From Shinella sp. H4-D48 (GTDB lineage: Bacteria; Pseudomonadota; Alphaproteobacteria; Rhizobiales; Rhizobiaceae): a stretch of DNA of 64,000 nucleotides. Each line of letters opens with the position of its first letter. Position 1 is the first letter of the stretch. Below, one piece after another: positions 55,131 through 64,000 of this stretch. The notes beneath the pieces are model-generated. The model saw nothing but the letters and a program-made list of their open reading frames with translations, was not told the DNA's origin and did no database searches. Position numbers and translations under genes: made by a program. Where the stretch lies: contig NZ_CP093337.1 of NCBI RefSeq assembly GCF_022637395.1, forward strand, positions 1,286,001-1,350,000, in the 5' to 3' direction.

Positions 55131-55511
55131 TCAGGCGGGGCGCCGCTTGTCGATGCGGTGCTGGTTCAGAAAAGCCGCGATGGCGGTTTCCCCATAGAGC
55201 CGGCGTTGCGCGACGCTGACGGCGGCGAGGCGGGCGGCGTCGCCGAACGTGACGATCTCCGTTTCGGATGCCGTCGGGTCGTGGGCGAAGGCCGTTGCGA
55301 CGATGTCGACCAGCGTGCGCGGGAGGATATCAGTGCAATCACGCATGTTTTCGAAAACGATGCCGATCGGGAGGAGCTGATCCTCGTAGATCACGGTGGG
55401 TTCGGCACGTTCATCTTCCCAGGAATCGAAGGCTTCCAGGGCGTCACCGAACAGTTGTTGCAGGGTTATGGGAGCATGTCCTTCGTGCAGGTCTGGCAGG
55501 AAATTCATCAT
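55131..55511 (-). CDS. Hypothetical protein
   Basis: A 126-residue protein I do not recognise. It opens MMNFLPDLHEGHAPITLQQLFGDALEAFDSW and is acidic in its first half, with a helical second half. There is no signal peptide, membrane span or known motif. ATG 55511 has AAGGAG at 7-base spacing, and a hairpin terminator follows the stop, so it is probably a real single gene. High G/C at third codon positions agrees. Confidence 0.7.
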   Translation of the reverse strand: MMNFLPDLHEGHAPITLQQLFGDALEAFDSWEDERAEPTVIYEDQLLPIGIVFENMRDCTDILPRTLVDIVATAFAHDPTASETEIVTFGDAARLAAVSVAQRRLYGETAIAAFLNQHRIDKRRPA

Positions 55512-55913
55512 TCTCTGTCTCCTTGGCGTAAGGGCGTTTTGCTTCGTACTCCTGACTGAGTACCCGGGGCGAGGCGTGCCGACACATATGCGCATCGGGT
55601 GTGCTGCACCGCAGGCCTCACAAATCTTAACAAGCCGAAATCGATTGGGAAGCGAAAAATATTGTGCATCGCCGGTCATACGGAGGTGTCTGGCAGAGTT
55701 CTGTTTCTAAACAGCAGGATAGCGGGAAGAATATTTTTTGCGCCGTTGTGCGTTGCGGCGTGTTTTGTGTGTCGCAGCGCAGGAAATGTCGCGACTCTCT
55801 GCATGTCGCTGATAACTGATCACTTTCAACGCACAGAAGACGATTGACCGGAAACGCGCATATCGCTAGAACATGCGAACCGTACCGTACGGTACGCATA
55901 ATTTCGACAGGTG
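55512..55913. other. Long divergent gap with a 14-bp palindrome
   Basis: This 402-base stretch is richer in A/T than its neighbours (notably 55620-55760) and holds no convincing gene. It contains the palindrome CTGTTT-CT-AAACAG at 55701-55714 and the TetR operator at 55881-55896. The divergent promoters of the hypothetical gene and the TetR gene must lie here. Confidence 0.45.
55881..55896. promoter_or_regulatory. TetR operator before the regulator gene
   Basis: CGTACCGTACGGTACG is a perfect 16-bp palindrome ending 17 bases before the TetR start codon. Its position over the promoter or leader indicates autorepression. Confidence 0.65.
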
Positions 55914-56567
55914 ATGAACGTGCAGGCGATAGAACAGGGCAGGGCAGGTGCAGCCGCCGCGGGACTGACGGAACGTCAGGGCGCGGTGCTGGAGCGTGCG
56001 CTCGGCCTGCTCGTCGAGGGCGGCGAGCGGGCGCTGACGACCGCCGGTGTCGCCCGCGCGGCGAACTGTTCCAAGGAAAGCCTCTACAAGTGGTTCGGCG
56101 ATCGCGATGGGCTCATCGCCGCGATGATCACCTATCAGGCAGGCAAAGTGCGTACGGTGGAGGCGAGTGCCGGTGCGCTGACGGCCGAGACGCTGCGCGC
56201 GCACCTCGTGGCCTTCGCCGTCGATCTCATCGATGTCCTGTCGGGCGACGTGTCGCTGGCGCTGAACCGGCTTGCCATCGGCCAGGCGAGCCGCGAGGGC
56301 GCCGGGCTCGGCCGGCTGTTGCAGGAGCGTGGCCGGCGCCAGATCGGCAAGCGCGCCGCAGCGCTGCTTGAGGCCGGGCGCAAGGCGAAGCTGCTTGCAT
56401 TCGACCGGGCGGACGAGGCATACGGCACGCTCTACGGTCTCATCGTCTCCGACATGCATCTGCGCATGTTGCTGGGCGAGGATGCCGCCGCACTCAGAAA
56501 AGAATTCTCGCCACGCGCGGAGAAGGCGGTTGATGCCTTCCTGACGCTTCACGGCGCGAAACGGTAA
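55914..56567 (+). CDS. TetR-family regulator upstream of ilvC
   Basis: A 217-residue regulator with HTH LERALGLLVEGGERALTTAGVARAANCSKESLYKWFGDRDGLIAAMI and an AefR-like C-terminal ligand domain. ATG 55914 or GTG 55911 could start it. It lies 57 bases upstream of ilvC on the same strand, but whether it controls ilvC or only itself is open. The palindrome at 55881-55896 is its likely binding site. Confidence 0.85.
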   Translation: MNVQAIEQGRAGAAAAGLTERQGAVLERALGLLVEGGERALTTAGVARAANCSKESLYKWFGDRDGLIAAMITYQAGKVRTVEASAGALTAETLRAHLVAFAVDLIDVLSGDVSLALNRLAIGQASREGAGLGRLLQERGRRQIGKRAAALLEAGRKAKLLAFDRADEAYGTLYGLIVSDMHLRMLLGEDAAALRKEFSPRAEKAVDAFLTLHGAKR

Positions 56568-57644
<1,077 letters not shown>

Positions 57645-57693
57645 AGGCTTGGCTCCGGCCAAGTAATCGCCCGGCACCCTGCGCCAGGCGATC

Positions 57694-57725
57694 GACCGGG
57701 CGGTTTTCCGCCCGGTCTTTTATTT
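57694..57725 (+). terminator. Terminator after ilvC
   Basis: GACCGGGCGG-TTTT-CCGCCCGGTC, a 10-bp stem, followed by TTTTATTT. Confidence 0.95.
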
Positions 57726-57854
57726 AAGCGTTATCAAAATAATGCGGCGCAGCTATTCTCTATATTGCGACGCAGCAAGTAATATGCTTGCGAAAATCCT
57801 CCAGCGGGAACAAAATACACCAGTGTTTCGTTCGGCTATCAGGAGGATGGTGCG

Positions 57855-57956
57855 ATGACCACGATTATCCAATACTTCGCCTGGTTCGATCTTTTTATCC
57901 TGGGGAGTATAGCGATGCTTGTCCTGCTCAGTCTTTACGGCGATCGAACGACCTGA
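57855..57956 (+). CDS. Candidate 33-residue membrane protein
   Basis: A short frame after the ilvC terminator. A perfect AGGAGG (57841-57846) sits 8 bases before the ATG. The predicted protein has an aromatic N-terminus (MTTIIQYFAWFD), one hydrophobic span (LFILGSIAMLVLLSLYG) and a charged end (DRTT). It could be a small subunit of a membrane complex, as CydX or KdpF are, but no such complex is adjacent. I recognise no homologue. It is not an artefact of another gene, since no other frame here is convincing. Confidence 0.55.
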   Translation: MTTIIQYFAWFDLFILGSIAMLVLLSLYGDRTT

Positions 57957-58037
57957 ACGCTGCGGCGCGGGTCGCGGTATTTCGGCGGTGCTAGCCGGCG
58001 ATGACATTACGCATGGTTTCGGGCCGTGAACGTCTTT

Positions 58038-58065
58038 TTGGTGCTAAAAATTAGGTCAGTATTAT
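58038..58065 (+). promoter_or_regulatory. Possible promoter of the aminotransferase gene
   Basis: TTGGTG (58038-58043), a 16-base spacer and TATTAT (58060-58065) in an AT-rich patch. A short repeat GTCA-N7-TGAC (58055-58069) overlaps the -10. Confidence 0.35.
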
Positions 58066-58124
58066 TGACATAAAAACAGCGCCATGATGAGGTGCGTTCA
58101 AACAACAAGCCCGAGGAAACATCC

Positions 58125-59348
58125 ATGTTCAAATGGGAACAGGCCTTCGCGACGCGCGCGTCGCGTATGAAGGCATCCGAAATCCGTGAATTGCTGAAGC
58201 TGCTGGAGCGTCCCGATATCATCTCCTTCGCCGGCGGCATTCCGGATCCGGCGCTGTTTCCCAAGGAGGCGTTTGCCGCCGCCTATGCGGATGTGCTGGC
58301 GGGTGAAAACGCTGCGGCCGGCCTGCAATATTCCGTCAGCGAAGGTTACAAGCCGCTGCGTGACTGGCTGGCCGGCGAGATGGGCAGGATCGGCATTCCG
58401 TGCACCGCCGACAATGTCTTCATCGTCTCTGGCTCGCAGCAGGGTCTCGATTATCTCGGCAAGCTTTTCCTGTCTCCGAAGGATACAGCCCTTGTCACAT
58501 GGCCGACCTATCTGGGCGCGCTGCAAGCCTTCAACGCCTATGAGCCGACCTATGACCGGCTGAACCTTTCGGGTAACCGCACGCCGGAGGCTTATCGCGC
58601 GACGGCGGCGGAAGCCGGTGGCCGTGTCAAATTCGCCTATCTCTCCGCCGATTTCGCCAATCCGACCGGCGAGACCGTCGATCGCGCCGGTCGCGAAAAG
58701 CTGCTTTCGCTGGCTGAGGAACTGGACATCCCCGTCATCGAGGACGCCGCTTACCAGTCGCTGCGGTATGACGGTGAGGCCGTTCCGCCGATCCTGGCGT
58801 TGGAAATCGCCGAAAAGGGCGATATCGACGCCACGCGCACCATCTATTGCGGCAGCTTCTCCAAGACGCTCGCGCCTGGCCTGCGTGTCGGTTACATCGT
58901 CGCGGCCGCGCCTGTTATCCGCAAGCTGGTGCTGATGAAGCAGGCGGCCGACCTGCATTCCTCGACCATCAACCAGATGGCCATCGCCCATGTTGCAGAG
59001 CGCGGCTTCGACGCGCAGGTCGCAAAGATCAGAGCCGCCTACGGTGCGCGCCGTGACGCCATGCTGGCGGCGCTCCAGAAGTATATGCCGGAAGGCGTGA
59101 GCTGGACCAAGCCGGAGGGCGGCATGTTCATCTGGGTCACGCTGCCGGCCGGCATGGACGGCGCGACGCTGCTCGCACGCTCCATCGAGACCGAGAAGGT
59201 CGCCTTCGTGCCCGGTCAGGCGTTCCACGCCGATGGCAGCGGCGCCAACACCCTGCGGCTCAGCTTCTCCTGTGCCGATGCCGCAACGATCGAAGAGGGT
59301 ATCTCCCGCCTCGGCCGCCTGCTGAGCGCGGAGCGGCTGGCAGCTTGA
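58125..59348 (+). CDS. PLP-dependent aminotransferase (class I/II)
   Basis: A 407-residue fold-type I aminotransferase similar to 2-aminoadipate/aromatic aminotransferases (LysN/ARO8 group). Conserved parts are DIISFAGGIPDPALFP near the N-terminus, LQYSVSEGYKPLRDWLA, and the lysine that binds PLP in YCGSFSKTLAPGLRVGYIVA. Start ATG 58125 has GAGGAAA upstream. There is no MocR-type HTH, so it is the enzyme alone. The physiological amino donor is unknown. Confidence 0.9.
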   Translation: MFKWEQAFATRASRMKASEIRELLKLLERPDIISFAGGIPDPALFPKEAFAAAYADVLAGENAAAGLQYSVSEGYKPLRDWLAGEMGRIGIPCTADNVFIVSGSQQGLDYLGKLFLSPKDTALVTWPTYLGALQAFNAYEPTYDRLNLSGNRTPEAYRATAAEAGGRVKFAYLSADFANPTGETVDRAGREKLLSLAEELDIPVIEDAAYQSLRYDGEAVPPILALEIAEKGDIDATRTIYCGSFSKTLAPGLRVGYIVAAAPVIRKLVLMKQAADLHSSTINQMAIAHVAERGFDAQVAKIRAAYGARRDAMLAALQKYMPEGVSWTKPEGGMFIWVTLPAGMDGATLLARSIETEKVAFVPGQAFHADGSGANTLRLSFSCADAATIEEGISRLGRLLSAERLAA

Positions 59349-59366
59349 TTGATCGGGCAGTTGCTT

Positions 59367-59512
59367 GCCTCTCACCCTAACCTCTCCCGGTGAGCGGGAG
59401 AGGGCACAAGGCCCTGCGAATAGCTGTTATTTAAGGTATGCGGTGCGGCTTATCCCTTCGCCGCGCTTGCAGGGAAAGGTGGCCGGCAGGCCGGATGAGG
59501 GGCGGATTTCCT
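59367..59512. repeat. Dispersed intergenic repeat (RIME/REP-like)
   Basis: Between convergent genes lie TCTCACCCTAACC, a hairpin CCTCTCCC-N7-GGGAGAGG (59381-59403), and farther on GGTGGCCGGCAGGCCGGATGAGGGGCG (given here in parts: GGTGGCCGGC, AGGCCGGATG, AGGGGCG; 59476-59502). These word patterns recur in intergenic mosaic elements of Rhizobiaceae. The hairpin may also serve as a terminator. Confidence 0.55.
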
Positions 59513-59513
59513 G

Positions 59514-61157
59514 CTACTCGGCCATGCATGCCAGCGCCGCTTCGAATACCAGATCCGGAAGCACCCCGAACGTATAGTGCGCGTGCACGCGCTCCCATTT
59601 CTGATGGTAGTCGCGTCCCCATGGTCCGATATTGACGGTCGGAAAGGACAGCAAACCCTCAGGCGCCACGTCGGTGAAGGCCGCTGACGGGGTGTTGGCG
59701 GCAAGGATGCCGGTCTCGCCGGTGTCCGGCCGATGGCCGAAGAAACTCATGTCAGAAATGCCGGCGAAGATCTGCTTGAACTTGATCGACATGCCGTGCT
59801 GCTTTGCGGTGTCTGCCATCACGGACTGCAGGCGGCTCTGCATGGTGTGGCCGATGTCTCCCGTCTGATCCAGGTGTACCAGCGGATAATGCAGGCTGCC
59901 AAAGCCGATGATGACCGCCGGGCCCTCGATGCCCGCTTCCGCCGCCGCGGCTGCGACGATCTCTCGGCTTACCTTGAGGGGATCGTTGCCGCCTGAAAGC
60001 GAGCGGTCAAGGGCTTCCAGTCGTGCCAGTGCATCGCCGCCCTGCGCTTTCAGCCGCGCTATAAGCTCCGCATAGGTCAGCACCACGCCGTGCGTCTTCG
60101 CGACCGGGTCGCTACGGAAACGCGCGTGATGCGCGTCCTGCGTTTCAAGCGCCGTGTGGAGCGCCCCGGCTACGATCGCACGGAAATCGTCCAGTATTTC
60201 GGCGGCGCGGCGGCGGTGGGTCAGCCAGTTGAAGGAGAGCCAGACACGATCCGGTGTCGTGACGTCGTAGCCGTCCCTCACGTCGCGCGCCTCAAGGCAG
60301 ACCGGTGGCGGCGCGCGTTCGCCGAAGGCGTCGTCGCTGAGCTCCGGCACGGTGTCCATGGCGCGTACGATCTCGGCGCCGATACGGGAGGCGCTTGTGC
60401 CGTCGAAGGGATAGCCGGCATGGGTCGGCCGGCCGATGACGAAGGCGAAGGGCGCAAACTTGCCGACAGAGCCCAGATAGACCGCGCGGCCTTCTTCCCC
60501 ATCAAGCTCGCAACTGGACGCATCGAGGTTGATGCCGGCGACGATATCGAGGTCGAAGCGACGCGCGATGGCTGGCAGGGCATTGCGCAGGCTGCGCATG
60601 CCGCGCGAGCGGTTTTCTTCATCAGGCGTTGCGACGAACAGGATGTTGCCCTGAGGCGCTTCCATCGCCACGAAGCGCTCGAGCGCGGCGATCCCGGCGG
60701 CAAGACCGCTCTTCATGTCGAGAAGCCCGCGCCCGGCGATGAAGTCGCCGCTTTCGAAATCTGCAAGTGCTTTTTCTTCGGCGCGGTTGCGTCGACGCCC
60801 GCGCAACTCGGCCATGAGCGCTTGTGTAAGGGGGGCCGGATCACAGGCAAGCGCTGCCAGCGCTCTGTAGTTCGCGATGGAGACCGTATCGAAATGCCCG
60901 GCCAGCACGACGGTTCGTCGGCCGCTGCCACGCGCCAGCGCCACGACGGTGCTTGTCATCGGTTCGCCGTGGCTGTCGACGGTGAAAAGCTGATCCGGGT
61001 AACGCCTGAAATAGGGTGTGTCGGCCAGATGCGCGCGCAGGCGCTCGCAAAAGGCTGCCTCGTCGGGCGAGCCCGTCACACTCGGCCAGCGCGTCATCTG
61101 CACCGAAAGATCCCTCGCGCGCCGGGCAGCAGTCTGAACAGCGGTATCGGTCGTCAT
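59514..61157 (-). CDS. M20-family peptidase/deacylase (RocB-like)
   Basis: A 547-residue zinc hydrolase. Metal-site motifs are VVLAGHFDTVS, GRGLLDMKSGLAAG, ILFVATPDEENRSRGM, and a late ALA-NTPSAAFTDVA region with HxxxR-like surroundings. The size and layout, with a long internal dimerisation insert, match RocB, linked to arginine use in Bacillus. ATG 61157 is used; ATG 61184 is in frame upstream. It diverges from an Lrp regulator, which suggests amino acid or peptide control. Confidence 0.82.
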   Translation of the reverse strand: MTTDTAVQTAARRARDLSVQMTRWPSVTGSPDEAAFCERLRAHLADTPYFRRYPDQLFTVDSHGEPMTSTVVALARGSGRRTVVLAGHFDTVSIANYRALAALACDPAPLTQALMAELRGRRRNRAEEKALADFESGDFIAGRGLLDMKSGLAAGIAALERFVAMEAPQGNILFVATPDEENRSRGMRSLRNALPAIARRFDLDIVAGINLDASSCELDGEEGRAVYLGSVGKFAPFAFVIGRPTHAGYPFDGTSASRIGAEIVRAMDTVPELSDDAFGERAPPPVCLEARDVRDGYDVTTPDRVWLSFNWLTHRRRAAEILDDFRAIVAGALHTALETQDAHHARFRSDPVAKTHGVVLTYAELIARLKAQGGDALARLEALDRSLSGGNDPLKVSREIVAAAAAEAGIEGPAVIIGFGSLHYPLVHLDQTGDIGHTMQSRLQSVMADTAKQHGMSIKFKQIFAGISDMSFFGHRPDTGETGILAANTPSAAFTDVAPEGLLSFPTVNIGPWGRDYHQKWERVHAHYTFGVLPDLVFEAALACMAE

Positions 61158-61226
61158 CGGAGTGCCTGTCGCCAACGGTTGCATTCGTCAGAACGCTAGC
61201 CGAGGATCGCGACAGGCAAAACGCCA

Positions 61227-61275
61227 AATCCTTGTATGAATTGTCCGAATTTCTGCCATTCTGGCATCAAGGATT
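61227..61275. promoter_or_regulatory. Wide inverted repeat between M20 and Lrp genes
   Basis: AATCCTTG (61227-61234) and CAAGGATT (61268-61275) are perfect 8-bp arms, 33 bases apart, with TGCCA-TTC-TGGCA (61254-61266) nested inside. The arrangement fits an Lrp-type complex wrapping the divergent promoter. Confidence 0.5.
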
Positions 61276-61295
61276 GTCATTTCGTCAGAGTGCAC

Positions 61296-61712
61296 ATGGA
61301 TAGTATCGATCAGAAGCTTCTCGCCCTCCTGCGCAAGGATGGCCGCGCATCGCTGTCGGCGTTGGCCGCGTCGCTCGATGTCTCCCGTGGCACGGTACAG
61401 AACCGCATCGACCGGCTGACGCGTGCCGGCGTCATCTCCGGCTTCACGGTACGGGTATCGGAGGCGGACGATCCGCACGCGGTGCGCGCCGTCATGATGA
61501 TCGAGATCACCGGGCAGAAGACGCTTGCCGTCGTCAAGGCTCTGCGTGGTATCCCGGAAGTGCATGCCCTGCACACCACCAACGGCGCGTGGGACCTCGT
61601 CGCGGATCTTCGTGCGGAAAACCTCGTCGCCTTCGAGCGCGTGCTGCGCGGCATCCGGGCCATGGACGGGGTTTCGAAATCGGAGACCAGCCTGCTTCTG
61701 ACGACGCTCTAG
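61296..61712 (+). CDS. Lrp/AsnC-family regulator
   Basis: A 138-residue regulator, distinct from the one at 54.1 kb. The HTH is IDQKLLALLRKDGRASLSALAASLDVSRGTVQNRIDRLTRAGVISG and the RAM domain includes IEITGQKTLAVVKALRGIPEVHALHTTNGAWDLVADL. ATG 61296 is used; a longer frame from 61236 starts with Cys-rich sequence and would remove the operator. It probably controls the divergent M20 hydrolase gene. Confidence 0.9.
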   Translation: MDSIDQKLLALLRKDGRASLSALAASLDVSRGTVQNRIDRLTRAGVISGFTVRVSEADDPHAVRAVMMIEITGQKTLAVVKALRGIPEVHALHTTNGAWDLVADLRAENLVAFERVLRGIRAMDGVSKSETSLLLTTL

Positions 61713-61815
61713 CCGTCCGCCCCCGGGGCGCGTGCCGATTCTGCGAGGGAGCGAAAAGACACTTTCCCTTGCCGTTCAGGCGGTTACACTCCACCGGCAT
61801 TGCCGAAAGGACCCC

Positions 61816-62922
61816 ATGTCGCTCCGCCTCGCCACCTTCAATATCGAGAATCTCCTCACACGCTTCGATTATACCGGCTTCCGCAATCAGGTCCGGCAGG
61901 ATCGCGTCCTGCGGCTGTTCGACATCCGCAACGAGGCCGAATACCAGCGGCTGGAGGAGGCGCGCACCATCGCGCTCACCGACGATGCGCGCCAGCATTC
62001 GGCACTGGCCATCGCGGATGCCGATGCCGACATCCTCTGCCTGCAGGAAATTGACAACATGGCCGCGCTGCAGGCCTTCGAATACGGCTATCTGTTCCGC
62101 ATGGTGGGCAACGGCTACCGGCAGAAATACCTTATCGAAGGCAATGACAGCCGCGGGATCGACGTCTGTGTCCTGATGCGCGAGGAAACGCGTGACGGGC
62201 AGCGTATCGAATGCTTGGACGTCCGCAGCCATGCCGGCGTCACCTACCGCGATTTCGATCTGCACACGGCCGATCCCGCCGCAGGCTTCAATCCCGACGA
62301 CAGGGTCTTCAAGCGCGACTGCCTGGAACTGCACCTGCGTATCGGCGGGCGTCCGCTGACGCTTTACGTCGTGCATTTCAAGTCGATGGGGCCGGGGCGT
62401 GACGGCATGGATGGCCGGCAATCGACCATGCCGGTCAGGATCGCCGAGGCGCGGGCCGTGCGCCGCATCATCGAGGACCGCTTCGGCGTCGGCAAAACCG
62501 CTGACAAGGCCTTCGCCATCTGCGGCGACATGAACGATTATCAGGACAAGCTCGCCATCGAGGGCGACCGGCGCAGCGGCTACCGCTTCATCCCGCAAAA
62601 GGAACCGCTCAGTGCACTCGACACGTTCACCGTGGATGGTTTCGCTGTAAATCCCATGTTGCGACGCCCTGTCGATGATCGCTGGACGCTCTATCACAGC
62701 CGGGGACCGGAAGAACGCCATCTCTGCCAGCTCGATTATATCTGGCTTTCGCCGTCGCTTGCCGAGCGCAACGCCCATCGCGTGCCGGAGATCATCCGGG
62801 CCGGCCAGCCGTTCCGCACGCTGTTTCCGCCGGGGCAGGAGGTGGAGCGTTATCCGCGTGTTGGCTGGGACCGTCCCAAGGCATCCGATCATTGCCCTGT
62901 CGTCATGACGCTCGATGTCTGA
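61816..62922 (+). CDS. Endonuclease/exonuclease/phosphatase (EEP) family protein
   Basis: A 368-residue member of the DNase I-like fold. The motifs are LATFNIENLLTRFD, LQEIDN (metal-binding Glu), AICGDMNDYQD and ASDHCPVVMTLD with the catalytic His. No signal peptide is seen. Substrate class (DNA, phospholipid or sugar phosphate) cannot be decided. ATG 61816 is preceded by GAAAGGA. Confidence 0.86.
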   Translation: MSLRLATFNIENLLTRFDYTGFRNQVRQDRVLRLFDIRNEAEYQRLEEARTIALTDDARQHSALAIADADADILCLQEIDNMAALQAFEYGYLFRMVGNGYRQKYLIEGNDSRGIDVCVLMREETRDGQRIECLDVRSHAGVTYRDFDLHTADPAAGFNPDDRVFKRDCLELHLRIGGRPLTLYVVHFKSMGPGRDGMDGRQSTMPVRIAEARAVRRIIEDRFGVGKTADKAFAICGDMNDYQDKLAIEGDRRSGYRFIPQKEPLSALDTFTVDGFAVNPMLRRPVDDRWTLYHSRGPEERHLCQLDYIWLSPSLAERNAHRVPEIIRAGQPFRTLFPPGQEVERYPRVGWDRPKASDHCPVVMTLDV

Positions 62923-63015
62923 CGGGCGGCGGCATCATTTCCGCTTGCCCGCAATCGGAAGCTCGGGCAGGTTTGGGCCTATGTCTTCAGGCAAAAAATG
63001 AACAGGGAGAACGCC

Positions 63016-63930
63016 TTGTCCCGTCGCTACGCCCTTTACGACGTCTTTACCGATACACGCCTTGCCGGCAATCCGCTTGCGGTTGTCTTCGACGCCGACG
63101 ATCTGGACGACGGCACGATGCAGCGCATCGCCGGCGAGTTCAATCTTTCCGAAACGGTGTTCGTGAAGACGGCGGAAAACCCGGCGCATACGGCGCGGCT
63201 GCGCATCTTCACGCCGGGCCGCGAACTGCCGTTCGCCGGCCATCCGACGGTCGGCGCGGCCGTCGCCATCGCCGAATCGGTCGGGACGACCGCTGAACAG
63301 CTTGATCAGGTCTGCGTGCTGGAGGAGAATGTCGGGCCGGTGCGCTGTGCGGTACGGCTCGGCGGCGGCAAGGCGGCCTTCGCCGAATTCGACCTGCCGC
63401 GCAAATCCGCGCAGATCGAGGCTGCTCTCGACAGGCAGGCGCTTGCCGATGCATTCAGCCTCAAGCCCGGGCAAATCGGTTTCGAAAACCATGTACCTTC
63501 GCTCTGGAGCGCCGGCGTCGCCTTCGTCATGATCCCCGTGCACGATCTGGCTGCGGCCGGGGCCGTGGAGTTCGATCCTGCACTGTGGGAGCGTTGCGTT
63601 CCCTTCGCGGAAGGACGGCTCGCTGCGGCCTATCTCTATTGCCGCGGTGGCGTGAACCACAATGCGAAATTCCACACGCGCATGTTCGCGCCCGATATGG
63701 GGATTGCGGAGGATCCGGCGACGGGCGCCGCTGTGGCGGCGATGTCCGGTGCGATCCATTTCTTCGACGGGCTGATGGACGGCCATCATCCCTACCTGAT
63801 CGAACAGGGTGTCGAAATGGGTCGCCCCTCTCATATCCATCTGCATCTCGACGTGGCGGGTGGCGCAATCGCCGGCGCACGCATTGGCGGAGAGGCCATT
63901 CGTATCGCGTCGGGAGCGCTGGATTTGTGA
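63016..63930 (+). CDS. PhzF-family isomerase/epimerase
   Basis: A 304-residue protein of the diaminopimelate-epimerase-like fold. The conserved opening is YALYDVFTDTRLAGNPLAVVFDAD, the catalytic glutamate is in EFNLSETVFV, then RIFTPGRELPFAGHPTVGAA and AEDPATGAAVAAM near the end. No phenazine genes are adjacent, so a general isomerase role is likely. TTG 63016 has GGGAG (63005-63009) 6 bases upstream; ATG 62998 is the alternative start. Confidence 0.88.
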   Translation: MSRRYALYDVFTDTRLAGNPLAVVFDADDLDDGTMQRIAGEFNLSETVFVKTAENPAHTARLRIFTPGRELPFAGHPTVGAAVAIAESVGTTAEQLDQVCVLEENVGPVRCAVRLGGGKAAFAEFDLPRKSAQIEAALDRQALADAFSLKPGQIGFENHVPSLWSAGVAFVMIPVHDLAAAGAVEFDPALWERCVPFAEGRLAAAYLYCRGGVNHNAKFHTRMFAPDMGIAEDPATGAAVAAMSGAIHFFDGLMDGHHPYLIEQGVEMGRPSHIHLHLDVAGGAIAGARIGGEAIRIASGALDL

Positions 63931-64000
63931 CGTTCGTTTTGCGCTGCGGAAGAAATTTGCGCCCGGACGCAGATTTTTTCCGATGCGGTATAGACAAGGT

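Noticed and set aside
55599-55847. An 82-codon plus-strand frame in the gap before the TetR gene
   Set aside because: It lacks a ribosome-binding site, has Cys/Arg-rich composition and weak third-position G/C preference.

Overview
The window reads as chromosomal core DNA of an alphaproteobacterium of the order Rhizobiales, most likely Rhizobiaceae. The evidence is the high GC content, the strong G/C preference at third codon positions, the gene order thyA-dfr-hflK-hflC-DUF2065-degP-serB-miaA-ilvB-ilvN, an alpha-type SspB, and a permuted two-piece tmRNA whose tag reads ANDNYAEARLAA. No rRNA, tRNA, insertion sequence, prophage or CRISPR array was seen.

Layout. 1-2.9 kb: the end of a sugar ABC-import operon (permease, Gfo/Idh/MocA dehydrogenase, MalK-type ATPase). 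3-8.1 kb: an AcrAB-like RND efflux operon with its own TetR gene last and an AcrR-like 24-bp operator in front. 8.2-14 kb: a BetI-like regulator, an amidase, a membrane-anchored Tlde1 (DUF2778) protein and a soluble double-PAS chemoreceptor. 14-16.6 kb: a UvrD/PcrA helicase on the minus strand. 16.9-26.6 kb: a second RND efflux pair, a D-lactate-dehydrogenase-type flavoprotein and a very long AsmA-family protein. 26.6-29.5 kb, minus strand: a ribbon-helix-helix protein, a DUF4169 protein, the ClpXP adaptor sspB, the tmRNA gene directly upstream of it, and a membrane EAL phosphodiesterase.

29.7-37 kb: thyA, dfr, hflK, hflC, a DUF2065 protein and degP, then serB and miaA, which diverge from overlapping start codons. 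37-41.8 kb: a HerA-like ATPase, then ilvB-ilvN preceded by a leader peptide and transcription attenuator. 41.8-47.4 kb: an aldo/keto reductase, a LysE exporter, a cobalt-type nitrile hydratase operon with its accessory protein, an AbrB-type membrane protein and a RecD-like helicase. 47.4-56.6 kb: mostly regulators paired with enzymes: a MerR-LuxR HTH fusion, a winged-helix membrane regulator, pdxJ, an HxlR/quinone-reductase divergon, an Lrp/racemase divergon, cspA and a TetR. 56.6-64 kb: ilvC, a previously unlisted 33-residue membrane protein, an aminotransferase, an M20/RocB-like hydrolase diverging from a second Lrp, an EEP-family nuclease or phosphatase, and a PhzF-family isomerase.

Functional links. 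ilvB-ilvN and ilvC, 15 kb apart, supply the first two steps of branched-chain amino acid synthesis. The tmRNA and sspB lie side by side on one strand and act in the same pathway, ribosome rescue followed by ClpXP delivery. HflK/HflC and DegP form an envelope protein-quality block. Many regulators sit beside perfect inverted repeats, so local autoregulation can be proposed for several of them.

I saw no clearly new multi-gene system. The features most easily missed are non-coding or very small: the tmRNA, the ilv leader and attenuator, the 33-residue membrane protein, and the operators.
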